DNA of 64,000 nucleotides from Pleomorphomonas koreensis DSM 23070 (GCF_000425185.1 NZ_AULH01000006.1:1-64000), one strand, 5' to 3'; counted from the first letter of the stretch, positions 16,603 through 26,085 are shown. Translations and numbers: made by a program. Notes: a model not told the origin generated them from the letters alone.

Positions 16603-18495
16603 ATGAGACTCTGGAGACAGTTGCTGGCTGGCGCCGCTCTGGCGGTTCTGGCGGCCACGGCTCAGGCGCAGGATATTTCCAACCTGCCGCGCAAGGAGAC
16701 CGTGATCATCGAGAACCCGGAAGGGACGATCAAGAATCCGGGCTGGTTCAACATCTGGGTGAACGGCGGCGGCGGCGTGTCAACCGGCCTGCAGCAGCTC
16801 GCCATGGACACGCTCTGGTACATCGATCCCGATCAGGGCATCAACGGCGCCTGGTACAACTCGCTGGCCGCCGAGAAGCCGATCTACAACGCCGACTTCA
16901 CCGAGATGACGGTGAAGCTCAGGAAGGGCATGTTCTGGAGCGACGGCGTCGAATTCACCGCCGACGACCTCGTCTACACCGTGCAGACGCAGATCGACCA
17001 TCCGGGCATGGTGTGGAGTTCGCTCCTGGCCGTCAGCGTCGACAGCGTCAAGGCCACCGATCCCTACACCGTCGTCTTCAAGCTGAAGAAGCCGAACTCG
17101 CGCTTCCATGCCCTGTTCACGGTGCGCTGGAACGCCATCTGGGTGATGCCCAAGCACGTGTTCGAGAAGGTGGACGACCCGCTGAAGTACGACTTCGCCA
17201 ACCCGGTGTCGATCAGCGCCTACACGCTCAAGAACTACGACCCGCAGGGCAAGTGGTACATCTGGGAGAAGCGCCCCGACTGGCAGCGGACGCCGCTCGG
17301 CCTGATCGGCGAGCCCGGTCCGAAGTATGCCGCCTATGTCGACGGCGGCCCGCCGGACAAGAAGACTATTGCGCAGCTGAAGCACGAACTCGACATCATC
17401 CACGACAACACGCCGGAAGGCATGTTCACGCTGGTCGACCAGTCGAAGTCGCTGGCCACCTGGTTCAAGGGCTTCCCCTATGCCCATCCGGACCCGACGC
17501 TGCCGGCGGTGATCTTCAACACCCAGAAGGCGCCCTTCGATAACGCCGACGTGCGCTGGGCGCTGGCACTGCTGATCGACATCAAGGCGGTTGATCTCGC
17601 CAGCTACCGCGGCGCCGCCACGCTGTCGGCCATCGGCGTGCCGCCGACCGGCGTCGCCATGCCGACATACCAGGCGCCGATGCACGAATGGCTGAAGAGC
17701 TTTGAACTCGATACTGGCAAGGAGAAGATCAAGCCCTACGATCCGATGATCCCGACCGAGATCGCCGACACGCTGCGCAAGCAGCCGAAGTTCAAGGACC
17801 AGATCCCGACCGACCCGGCGGCCATCGCCAGCCAGTTCGGCTACGGCTGGTGGAAGCCTGATCCGAAGGCGGCCGCCGACCTCCTGGAGAAGGCCGGCTT
17901 CAAGAAGGTGGGCGGCGAATGGAAGCTGCCGGACGGCCAGCCGTTCCGGATCCGCCTGACGGTGGAGGGCGACACCCGTTCGGTGTTCACCCGCGCCGGC
18001 ACGCTGATCGCCCAGCAATGGAAGCAGGCCGGCATCGACGCCAAGGCGCAGCCGACCACCAACCCCTGGCAGCCGATGCAGGCCGGCGACTTCGATGCCG
18101 CCATCGCCTGGAGCGTCGAAACCTGGGGCGGCGACGCCGACATGTCGTTCTTCCTCGACAGCTGGCACTCCAGCTTCGTGGCCAAGCCCGGCGACGTGCA
18201 GCCGGCCCGCAACTGGCAGCGCTGGTCGAGCCCGGAACTCGACAAGATCATCGAGGGCATCCGCGGCATCAGCTTCGACGACCCGAAGGGCGTCGACTAC
18301 GGCCTCGAATACCTGAAGCTGGTGGTCAAGGAGATGCCGACCATCCCGATGATGTCCTACAACGTGTTCACGTCGATGGACACCACCTACTGGACCGGCT
18401 ACCCGACCTTCCCGGACGATCCCTACACCGATCCGGTGCCGAACTGGGGCAACTCGCGGCTGATGATGATCAAGCTGAAGCCGGCACAGCCCTGA
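16603..18495 (+). CDS. ABC transporter substrate-binding protein, family 5 (oligosaccharide type)
   Basis: A 630-residue periplasmic binding protein of the SBP_bac_5 (Dpp/Opp) family with signal peptide (about 22 residues, ending ATAQAQ). Landmarks are FTEMTVKLRKGMFWSDGVEF, the VFKLKKPNSRF strand, PAVIFNTQKAPFDNADVRWA and a C-terminal PMMSYNVFTSMDTTYW region. Family 5 proteins of this size in plant-polymer degraders often bind oligosaccharides rather than peptides. With GH51 upstream, arabino- or arabinoxylo-oligosaccharides are the likely cargo. GGGAGG lies 8 nt before the ATG. First gene of a five-gene transporter operon. Confidence 0.88.
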   Translation: MRLWRQLLAGAALAVLAATAQAQDISNLPRKETVIIENPEGTIKNPGWFNIWVNGGGGVSTGLQQLAMDTLWYIDPDQGINGAWYNSLAAEKPIYNADFTEMTVKLRKGMFWSDGVEFTADDLVYTVQTQIDHPGMVWSSLLAVSVDSVKATDPYTVVFKLKKPNSRFHALFTVRWNAIWVMPKHVFEKVDDPLKYDFANPVSISAYTLKNYDPQGKWYIWEKRPDWQRTPLGLIGEPGPKYAAYVDGGPPDKKTIAQLKHELDIIHDNTPEGMFTLVDQSKSLATWFKGFPYAHPDPTLPAVIFNTQKAPFDNADVRWALALLIDIKAVDLASYRGAATLSAIGVPPTGVAMPTYQAPMHEWLKSFELDTGKEKIKPYDPMIPTEIADTLRKQPKFKDQIPTDPAAIASQFGYGWWKPDPKAAADLLEKAGFKKVGGEWKLPDGQPFRIRLTVEGDTRSVFTRAGTLIAQQWKQAGIDAKAQPTTNPWQPMQAGDFDAAIAWSVETWGGDADMSFFLDSWHSSFVAKPGDVQPARNWQRWSSPELDKIIEGIRGISFDDPKGVDYGLEYLKLVVKEMPTIPMMSYNVFTSMDTTYWTGYPTFPDDPYTDPVPNWGNSRLMMIKLKPAQP

Positions 18496-18546
18496 CCGTC
18501 GAAGGCGCGCCTTCCTTCCTCCGGGCGCGCCTTCCCCTCCACGCGA

Positions 18547-18576
18547 GGCCCGCGCGGTACTCCACCCGCGCGGGCC
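18547..18576 (+). other. Stem-loop between binding-protein and permease genes
   Basis: GGCCCGCGCGG and CCGCGCGGGCC form a perfect 11-bp stem with an 8-nt loop, 51 nt after the binding-protein stop. No U-run follows. Same arrangement as in the other transporter operons of this window. Confidence 0.6.
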
Positions 18577-18628
18577 GACGCATCGAGGCCGCCGGCCCGG
18601 CCGGCCAGACAGCCGATGAGGGGGTTTC

Positions 18629-19633
18629 GTGACAGCCTATCTGATCTTCATTAGCCGCCGGTTCGGCCAACTGCTGCTGGTGGTCTTCCTCGGGATATCG
18701 GCGACCTTCTTCATCACCCATATGACGCCGGTCGACCCGGTGGCCGAGTCCATCACGGCCATCACCAATTTCGGCAAGGCCGATCCCGAGGCGATCCTGC
18801 TGATGCGCAAGACGCTCACCGAGCTCTATGGCCTCCAAGGCAACCTCTTTGAGCAGTACCTCCAGTTCTGGTCGCGGCTTGCCCGCGGCGACCTCGGCCC
18901 GTCGCTGTCGGCCTTCCCGACGCCGGTGTCGCAGATCATCCTGCGCGCCCTGCCGTGGACCGTCGGTCTGATGATATCGGCGACGCTGATCTCCTTCCTG
19001 CTCGGCAACACGCTCGGGGCGCTCGCCGGCTACTATCGCAACAGCCGCCTGCTCAAGCTGGCCGGTCTGGCGCTGATCGGCCTGCAGCCGATCCCCTATT
19101 ACATCCTGGCCTTCATCCTCTTGATCCTGTTCGGCTACGTCTGGCCGGTGCTGCCGATCACCGGCGGCTACGAGATGAACGCCGACACCAGCTTTTCGCT
19201 GACGCTGGTGCTCGACATCCTGCGCCACTCCATCCTGCCGGCCATGGCGCTGGTGATGGTCGGCGCCGGCTCCTGGCTGACCGGCATGCGGGCGCTCACT
19301 TCCAACATCGTCACCGAGGACTACGTCACCTTCGCCGAACTGGGCGGCGTCGGCTCGACGCGTATCCTGCGCTCCTACGTGGTGCGCAACGCGCTGGTGC
19401 CGCAGCTGACCGGCCTCGCCATGTCGCTCGGCGCCATCTTCAACGGCACGGTGATCACCGAGATCGTCTTCGGCTACCCCGGCATCGGCAGCCTGCTGAT
19501 CAGCGCCGTGCACGCCGGCGACTATTCCCTGGTGCTCGGCCTCGCCTCGCTGTCCATCGTCGGCGTCGCCATCGCGGTGTTCCTGATCGACATCCTGAGC
19601 CCGCTGCTCGACCCGCGCATGAAGGCGGAGTGA
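18629..19633 (+). CDS. ABC transporter permease, DppB type
   Basis: A 334-residue inner-membrane permease of the Dpp/Opp B class. Its first transmembrane segment with the sequence LLLVVFLGISATFFITHMTP is characteristic, and the EAA loop reads TFAELGGVGSTRILRSYVVR. Six membrane segments can be seen. GTG start with GAGGGGG upstream. The C-terminal partner permease gene begins 5 bp after its stop, so the two are translationally close and form the channel heterodimer. Confidence 0.9.
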   Translation: MTAYLIFISRRFGQLLLVVFLGISATFFITHMTPVDPVAESITAITNFGKADPEAILLMRKTLTELYGLQGNLFEQYLQFWSRLARGDLGPSLSAFPTPVSQIILRALPWTVGLMISATLISFLLGNTLGALAGYYRNSRLLKLAGLALIGLQPIPYYILAFILLILFGYVWPVLPITGGYEMNADTSFSLTLVLDILRHSILPAMALVMVGAGSWLTGMRALTSNIVTEDYVTFAELGGVGSTRILRSYVVRNALVPQLTGLAMSLGAIFNGTVITEIVFGYPGIGSLLISAVHAGDYSLVLGLASLSIVGVAIAVFLIDILSPLLDPRMKAE

Positions 19634-19638
19634 GGCCC

Positions 19639-20496
19639 ATGTTCACCATTGTCCGCGACCTCATCCGCTACAACATCGAATTCGCCGTCGGCCTGTTCAT
19701 CCTCTTGCTGCTGATCGCCGCGGTGGTGCTGTCGTTCTTCTCGCCCTATCCGGCCGCCGACATCTACGTGGTGCCGCCGGACCTGCCGCCCGACGCCGAG
19801 TTCTGGCTCGGCACCACCTCGCGCGGCCAGGACACCTTCTGGCAATTGATGATCGGCCTCCGCAACACGCTGGGCTTCGGCGTCGGCGTGGCGTTCCTGT
19901 CGCGCATCCTGTCGCTGGTGGTCGGCCTGACCGCCGGCTACGCCGGCGGCCGCACCGACCGCGTGCTGATGGCCATCAACGACAGCGTCATGGTGATCCC
20001 GCAGTTCCCGATCCTGGTGCTGTTCTACTTCGTGCTGAAGGACGACATGAACTGGCTGATGCTGGTGCTGATCCTGTCGGCGCTCGGCTGGGCCTACGAC
20101 GCCCGGCTGATCCGCTCGATCGCCATGAGTCTCAGGACGCGGCCGTTCACCACGCAGAGCGTCTATTCCGGCATGAGCATGCGCAAGATCCTGGTCGAGG
20201 AGCATCTGCCCTATGTCATGCCGGTGGTGTTCGCCACCACCATGAACAACATGATCTGGTCGATCGGCATGGAGATCACCCTGTCGGTGCTCGGTTTCAC
20301 CGACGTCGACACGCCGACCATGGGCCAGATGATCTACTGGGCCAACTCCCATTCGGCGCTGATCTCCGGCATCTGGTGGTGGGTGGCGGCGCCGGTCGGC
20401 GCCATCGTCATCCTGTTCATCGGCCTGTTCCTGCTGTCGATGTCGATGAACGAATACATCGACCCGCGCAGCCGCCTGAACCGCATGGGGGTCTGA
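19639..20496 (+). CDS. ABC transporter permease, DppC type
   Basis: A 285-residue inner-membrane permease of the Dpp/Opp C class (FWLGTTSRGQDTFWQLMIGL after the first membrane segment, a C-class hallmark; NMIWSIGMEITLSVLGFTD later). The EAA-like loop is SGMSMRKILVEEHLPYVMP. It pairs with the preceding permease. ATG at 19639 lies 5 bp after the previous stop with GGAG overlapping that stop. The downstream ATPase gene begins 3 bp after this gene ends. Confidence 0.9.
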   Translation: MFTIVRDLIRYNIEFAVGLFILLLLIAAVVLSFFSPYPAADIYVVPPDLPPDAEFWLGTTSRGQDTFWQLMIGLRNTLGFGVGVAFLSRILSLVVGLTAGYAGGRTDRVLMAINDSVMVIPQFPILVLFYFVLKDDMNWLMLVLILSALGWAYDARLIRSIAMSLRTRPFTTQSVYSGMSMRKILVEEHLPYVMPVVFATTMNNMIWSIGMEITLSVLGFTDVDTPTMGQMIYWANSHSALISGIWWWVAAPVGAIVILFIGLFLLSMSMNEYIDPRSRLNRMGV

Positions 20497-20499
20497 CCG

Positions 20500-21531
20500 A
20501 TGCCGACCGCAGTGCTCCAGACCCCGCCGGCACCGGCCGCGGCCGAACCCGTCCTCGTCGTCGACCGCCTCAGGGCCTACTACCGGACGCACGCCTTCGG
20601 CCTCGACCGCGACATCCGCGCCGTCGACGACATCAGCCTGACCGTCGCCCCCGGCGAGGTCTACGGCATCGCCGGCGAATCGTCGTCCGGCAAGACGACG
20701 CTGATCAAGACCATCGTCGGTGCCATCCGGCCGCCGCTCGCCGTGGTCGGCGGCAGCGTCCGCTTTCGCTTCGGCGGCGAGATCCGCGACATCTACGCGC
20801 TGACGCCGGCCGAGTTGCAGACGATCCGCTGGCGTCATCTCTCCTGCATCCTGCAAGGCTCGATGAACGTGCTCAACCCGGTGCGGCAGATCCGCCATTC
20901 CTTTCAGGATTTCGCCTTTCCACACATGGGTCTGAAGCCGGCCGCCTTCTGGCAGGCGGTGCGGGCGCATCTTGCCCGGCTCGACCTCGACCCGGCCGTG
21001 CTCGACAGCTATCCGCACCAGCTTTCCGGCGGCATGCGCCAACGCACCACCATCGCGCTCGCCACCGTCTGCACGCCGGAGTTCATCGTCGCCGACGAGC
21101 CGACCACGGCGCTCGACGTCATCGTGCAGCGCGACGTGCTGACCATGCTGCGCGACATCCAGCGCCGGCTCGGCTCGTCCTTCCTGTTCGTGACGCACGA
21201 CATGAGCGTGCACGCCACGGTGTCCGACCGCGTCGGCATCGTCTACGCCGGCCGACTGGTCGAGGAAGCGGAGACGCCGACGCTGTTCCGCGGCGCCCTT
21301 CATCCCTACACGCAGCATCTCGTCGCCAGCCTGCCGCGCATCGGCGACACCACGCGCCGCGCCTCGCTGCCCGGCCGGCCGCCCAGCCTCGCCGACCCGC
21401 CGAGCGGCTGCCGCTTCCATCCGCGCTGCCCGCTGGCCATGGACGTCTGCCGGGAGAAGGTGCCGGCCCTCGTCGAGGCGGCGCCGCGCCACCGCGTCGC
21501 CTGTTTCGCCGTTTCGGGAGCGCCGTCATGA
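20500..21531 (+). CDS. ABC transporter ATP-binding protein, DppD type
   Basis: A 343-residue ATPase with Walker A GESSSGKTTLIK (the more usual residue after GES is G; here S), signature QLSGGMRQR, Walker B FIVADEPTTALDV and the C-terminal oligopeptide-transporter extension with a CRFHPRCPLAMDVC cysteine motif (probable iron-sulfur ligands in this family). It energises the two permeases together with the next ATPase. Its stop overlaps the next start by 4 bp (ATGA). Confidence 0.9.
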   Translation: MPTAVLQTPPAPAAAEPVLVVDRLRAYYRTHAFGLDRDIRAVDDISLTVAPGEVYGIAGESSSGKTTLIKTIVGAIRPPLAVVGGSVRFRFGGEIRDIYALTPAELQTIRWRHLSCILQGSMNVLNPVRQIRHSFQDFAFPHMGLKPAAFWQAVRAHLARLDLDPAVLDSYPHQLSGGMRQRTTIALATVCTPEFIVADEPTTALDVIVQRDVLTMLRDIQRRLGSSFLFVTHDMSVHATVSDRVGIVYAGRLVEEAETPTLFRGALHPYTQHLVASLPRIGDTTRRASLPGRPPSLADPPSGCRFHPRCPLAMDVCREKVPALVEAAPRHRVACFAVSGAPS

Positions 21532-22334
21532 GCCTCATCCTCGACGTCGACCATGTCGGCAAGACCTTCGTGCAGGGCGGCCTCCTGTCGCGCCGTGAGG
21601 TCGAGGCGGTCAGGGACGTCTCCTTTTCCCTCGACGCCGAACGGCCGGAAATCCTGTCGGTGGTGGGCGAATCCGGCTCCGGCAAGTCGACGCTGGCCGC
21701 CATGGTGCTCGGCCGGCTGGTACCGACACGCGGTCGCATCCTGTTCGAGGGGGGCGACGTCGCCGCCATCCGCAGCCGCGCCGGCCGCCGCGCCTTCATG
21801 GCCAGGGTGCAGCCGGTGCTGCAGAACCCGTTCGAGGCCTTCAATCCGCTGAAGCGCGTCGACCGCTACCTGTTCGCCACGGCCGCCAACTTCGTGGTGG
21901 GCGGCGGCCGGACGCGGGCGGCGATCGAGGAACGCGTCGACCGGGCGCTGGTCGAAGTGGGCCTGACGCTGGCCGAGGTGCGCGGCCGCTTCCCGCACGA
22001 GCTGTCGGGCGGCCAGTTGCAGCGCACGGCGATCGCCCGGGCACTGATCCCCGAGCCGCGCCTGCTCGTCGCCGACGAGCCGGTGTCGATGGTCGACGCC
22101 TCGCTGCGGATGGCCATCGTCAACCTGTTCGGGGCGCTGCGCGACCGGCTCGGCCTCTCGATCATCTACATCACCCACGACCTCGCCACGGCCTACTACA
22201 TTTCCGACCGCATCCTGATCATGCGGAAGGGCGAGGTGGTGGAGCGCGGGGCCGCGCGAGCGGTGCTCGACAATCCGCAGCATCCCTATTCGATCGCCCT
22301 GAAGCAGGCGGTGCTGACGCCCGACTTCGGCTGA
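21528..22334 (+). CDS. ABC transporter ATP-binding protein, DppF type
   Basis: A 268-residue ATPase: Walker [18 protein letters not shown]-loop VLQNPFEAFNP, signature ELSGGQLQR and Walker B LLVADEPVSMVDASLR, the EPVSxxD variant typical of the second ATPase in Dpp/Opp systems. It is shorter than DppF because the C-terminal Cys-containing extension is reduced. Last gene of the oligosaccharide transporter operon; repeat copy B follows. Confidence 0.9.
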   Translation: MSLILDVDHVGKTFVQGGLLSRREVEAVRDVSFSLDAERPEILSVVGESGSGKSTLAAMVLGRLVPTRGRILFEGGDVAAIRSRAGRRAFMARVQPVLQNPFEAFNPLKRVDRYLFATAANFVVGGGRTRAAIEERVDRALVEVGLTLAEVRGRFPHELSGGQLQRTAIARALIPEPRLLVADEPVSMVDASLRMAIVNLFGALRDRLGLSIIYITHDLATAYYISDRILIMRKGEVVERGAARAVLDNPQHPYSIALKQAVLTPDFG

Positions 22335-22371
22335 GCGTCCGGTTGGCGGCAAAGGCTTGATATCAATTTAC

Positions 22372-22471
22372 AAAGATGCTGGCGCATCCGCTCACTACAG
22401 CCATTGCCGGTGTCTCATCTGCATCAGCGGCATGAGACATCGGCAAGCGGAATACCCGGGAGTCATTTTCA
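22372..22471. repeat. Dispersed intergenic repeat, copy B
   Basis: Second copy of the element at 9970-10068. TTGCCGGTGTCTC pairs with GAGACATCGGCAA around a loop containing CATCTGCATCAG. It lies between the transporter operon and the disrupted CoA-disulfide reductase gene. The two copies are oriented alike on the plus strand. Confidence 0.75.
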
Positions 22472-22564
22472 CTGTTCTTTGGCATGACGCGGCGATGTGA
22501 TCAAAGCCGGGTCGTCCCTGCGTGTCCGTCAGGATGCAGTGACGAGCCAGACGCCGTTCGCATG

Positions 22565-23342
22565 CTAGCCGTTGCGCCGGCTGTCGATCTCCTCGGCGTC
22601 GAGCAGGCGGATGGTCTCGTAATCGAACAGATCGGGATTGGCCTGCTTTTCCACCGCCCAGGCATAGGTCTTGAAGCCGCCGGTCAGGTTGCGGACGTTG
22701 TCGAACCCGGACTGCTTGAGGATGCGACAGGCGAGATAACCGCAGAGGCCGACCTGGCAGAAGATGATCACCGGTTTGCCGCGGCCGATTTCGCCGAGCC
22801 GCTTCCTCAACTGGTTGAGTTCGATGTTGCGGGCGCCCGGCATGCTGGTGATGGCATATTCCTCCGGCGTCCGCACGTCGATCAGCTCGATCGTGTCGGG
22901 CGCGTCCCTGAGCATGTCCCTGAGTTCGCTCCAGCCGATGATTGCGCAGGGTGAAGATGCGCGGTGAGCCGATGCCGGGGATCGGCGGCTTCAGCACCTC
23001 GGCGCCGGGCGACAGCAGCAGGCGATCGTAGGACTCGACCGTCTCCTCGCCGCTGTCGAGGTCGCGCAGCGTCACGGTGCGGGCGGCGCGATCGACCGAC
23101 AGCGCCTCGGTACGCGAGCGGACATCGACGTGGTAGCGCGCCTCGAACATCTCCTCGGAGGTGACCAGCAGCTTGTCGCGATCGGCAATGGCGCCGGAGA
23201 TATGATAGGGCAGTCCGCAGTTGGCGAAGCTGATATAGGGCCCGCGCTCGACGAGGATGATCTCCGCACGCTCGTTCAGGCGGCGCAAGCGCGCTGCCGC
23301 CGTCGCGCCGCCCGCGACGCCACCGATGATGATGATCTTCAT
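22565..23342 (-). pseudogene. CoA-disulfide reductase / rhodanese fusion with internal deletion
   Basis: Reading from 23342, the first about 134 residues are the FAD-binding start of a CoA-disulfide reductase (MKIIIIGGVAGGATAAARLR, FANCGLPYHISG with the active-site Cys, YDRLLLSPGAEVLKPPIPG, IFTLRN). Right after LRN, near 22950, the frame changes and the sequence continues as the C-terminal rhodanese domain (GWSELRDMLRD, ELIDVRTPEEYA, IIFCQVGLCGYLACRIL, stop at 22565). About 300 residues of the flavoprotein core and dimer domain are missing. The rhodanese part alone, with the active loop CQVGLC, could start at 22915, but no ribosome site was seen there. A promoter-proximal ATCTT-CT-AAGAT palindrome lies upstream. 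Confidence 0.85.
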
Positions 23343-23378
23343 GTCCGACTCCGTTGTCTGGAAAAGACGTATATACGC

Positions 23379-23390
23379 ATCTTCTAAGAT
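23379..23390. promoter_or_regulatory. Inverted repeat upstream of the reductase remnant
   Basis: ATCTT-CT-AAGAT within an AT-rich patch (ATATACGCATCTTCTAAGAT) 37 bp before the start. CoA-disulfide reductase genes in alphaproteobacteria are often controlled by ArsR-type sulfide sensors that bind AT-rich inverted repeats; no regulator gene is adjacent here. Confidence 0.4.
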
Positions 23391-23619
23391 AATGAAGCCG
23401 TAGGAAGACGGATGGGGTGGCCCACCTGAAACACCTTCGGAAGGCGGCCGGATCGGCGGGGCCGGATGAGGATGAACCGCCCGCCGCTTTCGGCCAGCCA
23501 CTTCAATCCGGCGGTCAGCCATTCACGACCGTTCCCGTTTCGGGTATACGTGCATAACCGACTGCCGATCGGGTCCTTATCGGCGCATATTATGGGTGCA
23601 TTCCCAAAACGGAGAGAGG

Positions 23620-24012
23620 ATGGCGAGACCGCAGAAGCCCCGTGTTGTTTCGGACGACGTGCCGGCGAGCTACTTCAAGCCGCAAGGCATTCCGCTCGTC
23701 ACCCTGCGCGAGGTGGTGCTGACCCGCGACGGCTGCGAGGCGCTGCGCCTCGTCGACGCCGAGGGTTTCGACCAGCAGGAGGCGGCGCGGCGCATGGGCG
23801 TCTCGCGGTCGACGCTGTCGCGGATTCTCGCCGAAGCCCGCCGGACGACGGCGACGGCGATCAGCCGCGGCCTGGCGCTGCGCGTCGAAGGCGGGGCGAT
23901 CACCCGGCCGCGCGGCGCCGACTGCGGGCATCGGCCGGCCGGCCTCCATACGGACGATTCTTCCGAAGGGGATGCCCAGACTGTCGACAACAAAGGACCA
24001 GATCGACCATGA
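23620..24012 (+). CDS. DUF134 family DNA-binding protein
   Basis: A 130-residue predicted DNA-binding protein (UPF0251/DUF134). The core is TLREVVLTRDGCEALRLVDA, then the helix-turn-helix FDQQEAARRMGVSRSTLSRI with LAEARRTTATAISRG, which is the family signature. The C-terminal about 35 residues are polar. GGAGAG precedes the ATG at 23620. Its stop overlaps the start of the NifX-like gene by 4 bp, and this pairing is common, so the two are almost certainly cotranscribed. Confidence 0.85.
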   Translation: MARPQKPRVVSDDVPASYFKPQGIPLVTLREVVLTRDGCEALRLVDAEGFDQQEAARRMGVSRSTLSRILAEARRTTATAISRGLALRVEGGAITRPRGADCGHRPAGLHTDDSSEGDAQTVDNKGPDRP

Positions 24013-24410
24013 CCACGCTGTTTGCCGTTCCCTCCGAGGCGCCCGGCGGCCTCGATGCCGACATTGCCATGCACTTCGGCCATTGCGACGCCTTCTCGCT
24101 GTTCCGCATAGAGAACGGCCGCGTGACCGGAGCGGCGGTGATGCCGGCCGGCGAGCACGACAGCTGTCTCGTTCCGGTCGAGCGGCTTGCCCGGCAAGGC
24201 GTCACGGCAATCGCCGCCTACGGCATGGGCGCGCGGCCACTGCACGGTTTCCTCGCCTCGGGCATCCAGCCTTACCATGCCGGCGAGGCCCGCAAGGTCA
24301 GCGAGGTGGTCGATGCCTTTCTGAAAGGCGGACTTGCCGCGTTCTCCAGCGATCACACCTGCGCCCACCATGCCGAGGACGCGGAAGGCTGCGGCCACCA
24401 CGACCACTGA
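24009..24410 (+). CDS. NifX/NifB-family dinitrogenase iron-molybdenum cofactor binding-domain protein
   Basis: A 133-residue protein of the Nitro_FeMo-Co family: MTTLFAVPSEAPGGLDADIAMHFGHCDAFSLF at the start (the HFGHC motif) and GVTAIAAYGMGARPLHGF in the middle. The His/Cys-rich tail (HTCAHHAEDAEGCGHHDH) looks metal-binding. No nif genes are nearby, so a general iron-sulfur or metal-cluster carrier role is more likely than nitrogenase maturation. It overlaps the DUF134 gene by 4 bp. Confidence 0.88.
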   Translation: MTTLFAVPSEAPGGLDADIAMHFGHCDAFSLFRIENGRVTGAAVMPAGEHDSCLVPVERLARQGVTAIAAYGMGARPLHGFLASGIQPYHAGEARKVSEVVDAFLKGGLAAFSSDHTCAHHAEDAEGCGHHDH

Positions 24411-24418
24411 GCCACCGT

Positions 24419-24661
24419 TCAGCCGTCGTCGCGCAGGAACATCACGGCGAAGCCCATCTGCACGCTGGAAAAGGTCAGCCCCACCGAAAAGGTGAGGATG
24501 GCCAGCGCCAGCGCCGCCGATGACGAGGCGAAGATCAGCGTGGCGATGCCGCCGACGTCGAAAGCGAGCAGCAGGCCGACGAACAGCAGCGCCACGCCGA
24601 AGCCGATGGCGGCGTGGCGAATCAGAAAGCGCACCAGAAGCGGCAGGCTGGAGATGGTCAT
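24419..24661 (-). CDS. Small two-helix membrane protein
   Basis: An 80-residue protein with two strong hydrophobic segments (about residues 17-38 and 41-62) ending QMGFAVMFLRDDG. The start at 24661 (MTISSLPLLVRFLIRHAAIG) follows GGAGGA about 8 nt upstream on the minus strand. It resembles small inner-membrane proteins common in Hyphomicrobiales; no function is recognised. It is convergent with the NifX-like gene. Confidence 0.75.
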   Translation of the reverse strand: MTISSLPLLVRFLIRHAAIGFGVALLFVGLLLAFDVGGIATLIFASSSAALALAILTFSVGLTFSSVQMGFAVMFLRDDG

Positions 24662-24773
24662 TGCGGCGTCCTCCTCCGGCAGTATGGCCGGACCGGCGAT
24701 CGGCGAACCTGACGCATCGCCGGCCGAATCATTATAAACATGAAAAATAGTCTCATGTTCCAGTCCGGCGTGA

Positions 24774-25718
24774 TCACGTTTCGCCGGAGGTTTCCTCGGA
24801 GCGGAAGCGCGAGCGCTCGAACAGCGGCACCACCACCAGCGCCATCATGAACGGGATGATCAGGTAGAACAGCCTGAACACCAGCAGGGCGGCGATGACG
24901 TCGGCGTCGCCCATGTCCGGCAGGCCCATGACGAACACCAGTTCCAGCACGCCAAGGCCGCCCGGCACATGCGAGATCAGCGCCGCCGAGAAGGAGGCGA
25001 GGAAAATGCCGAGCACCACGAAATAGCCGGGGTTGCCCGCCTCCGGCAGCGCGAAATAGATGATGCCGGCCGCTCCCAGCAACTCGCAGGTGCCGACGGC
25101 GAGCTGAGACAGCGTCACGTGCAGCGACGGATAGACAATGGTGAAGCGGCCGACATGCCACGGCTTCAGCCGCATGACGCTGCCGAGCACGTAGAAGGCC
25201 ACCAGGACCAGCAGGAAGATGCCGGTGGCCCGTGATGCCGCGATCGGCAGAAGGTCGCCGAAGCGCAGGACGATGTCGGGATCGAGCACCAGCACGATGC
25301 CGATCAGCGTCACCGTGCCCAGGGCGAAGGTGAAGGAGCAGAAGGCAATCAGGAAACCGATCTCGGCCGGCGACAGCCCCTTGGTGGAATAGGCGCGGTA
25401 GCGGACCACGCCGCCGGACACCACTGAGGCGCCGATGTTGTGCGAAAGCGCATAGGTGGTGAACGAACAGATGGTGATGAACAGCCAGTTTATTCGCTTG
25501 CCGAGATGCAGGAGCGCCACCCGGTCGTAGCCGGCGAGCGCCGCATAGGCGATCAGCGTGGAAACCGCGGCAAGCATCCAGTGCAGCGGCGGGATCGCGG
25601 TGAGGCTGTCGCCCACCTTCTCCAGGGAAAGGCCGTGCAGTTCGCGGAGAAGAAGCCATACGGAAAGCGCGACCGTCGCCGTCGCCACCACGGGCCAGAA
25701 ATAACGCTTCAGCTTCAT
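24774..25718 (-). CDS. Lysylphosphatidylglycerol synthetase-type (UPF0104) integral membrane protein
   Basis: A 314-residue membrane protein with about eight hydrophobic segments. It contains SHNIGASVVSGGVVRYRAYS and SHVPGGLGVLELVFVMGLP, hallmarks of the flippase-like domain of MprF and of the UPF0104/YbhN family. There is no C-terminal aminoacyl-transferase domain, so it is not an MprF synthase; a lipid transport or flipping role is possible. It stands alone on the minus strand, with a 367-bp gap upstream. Confidence 0.87.
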   Translation of the reverse strand: MKLKRYFWPVVATATVALSVWLLLRELHGLSLEKVGDSLTAIPPLHWMLAAVSTLIAYAALAGYDRVALLHLGKRINWLFITICSFTTYALSHNIGASVVSGGVVRYRAYSTKGLSPAEIGFLIAFCSFTFALGTVTLIGIVLVLDPDIVLRFGDLLPIAASRATGIFLLVLVAFYVLGSVMRLKPWHVGRFTIVYPSLHVTLSQLAVGTCELLGAAGIIYFALPEAGNPGYFVVLGIFLASFSAALISHVPGGLGVLELVFVMGLPDMGDADVIAALLVFRLFYLIIPFMMALVVVPLFERSRFRSEETSGET

Positions 25719-26085
25719 TCGTTCCGGCCGCTCGCTGGCACCTCGTCGACGGGGGCCCGCGGGCCCGGCGAAGCTCGCAGTTTACGGGCGACGACGGGGC
25801 TGGATCAATGCTCAAGAAGGGCCTTCGCAGAAACGCGGTGCCGCCGTGACGGTTCCTCAATCAAAGGAGACGGTTGGGACGGCGGCGCGTCGGCACTTCC
25901 TGAGGTCAAACGCCAATTCCGCAGGCCAGAACGCGGCGATCGGCATGGCATTTGCCGGCTGGCGCCGACCCTCGTCGGCCGTCGCGATTGTTCATTCAAA
26001 AACTTGAGTTTGCGATGGAGCAAAGAAGTCCGTAAAGCTTTGCGAAAGACTGCAAGTCATTTGCAACCGGAGCGGAGGACGCGGC
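25719..26085. other. Intergenic region without a recognised gene
   Basis: 367 bp between divergent genes: the UPF0104 gene and the copper operon. Presumably holds both promoters; no convincing operator, RNA or small gene was seen. Confidence 0.5.

Noticed and set aside
24009-24410. Nitrogenase maturation role for the NifX-like gene
   Set aside because: No nif genes in the window and the usual DUF134 partner points to a general family; nitrogen fixation is not supported by the sequence seen.
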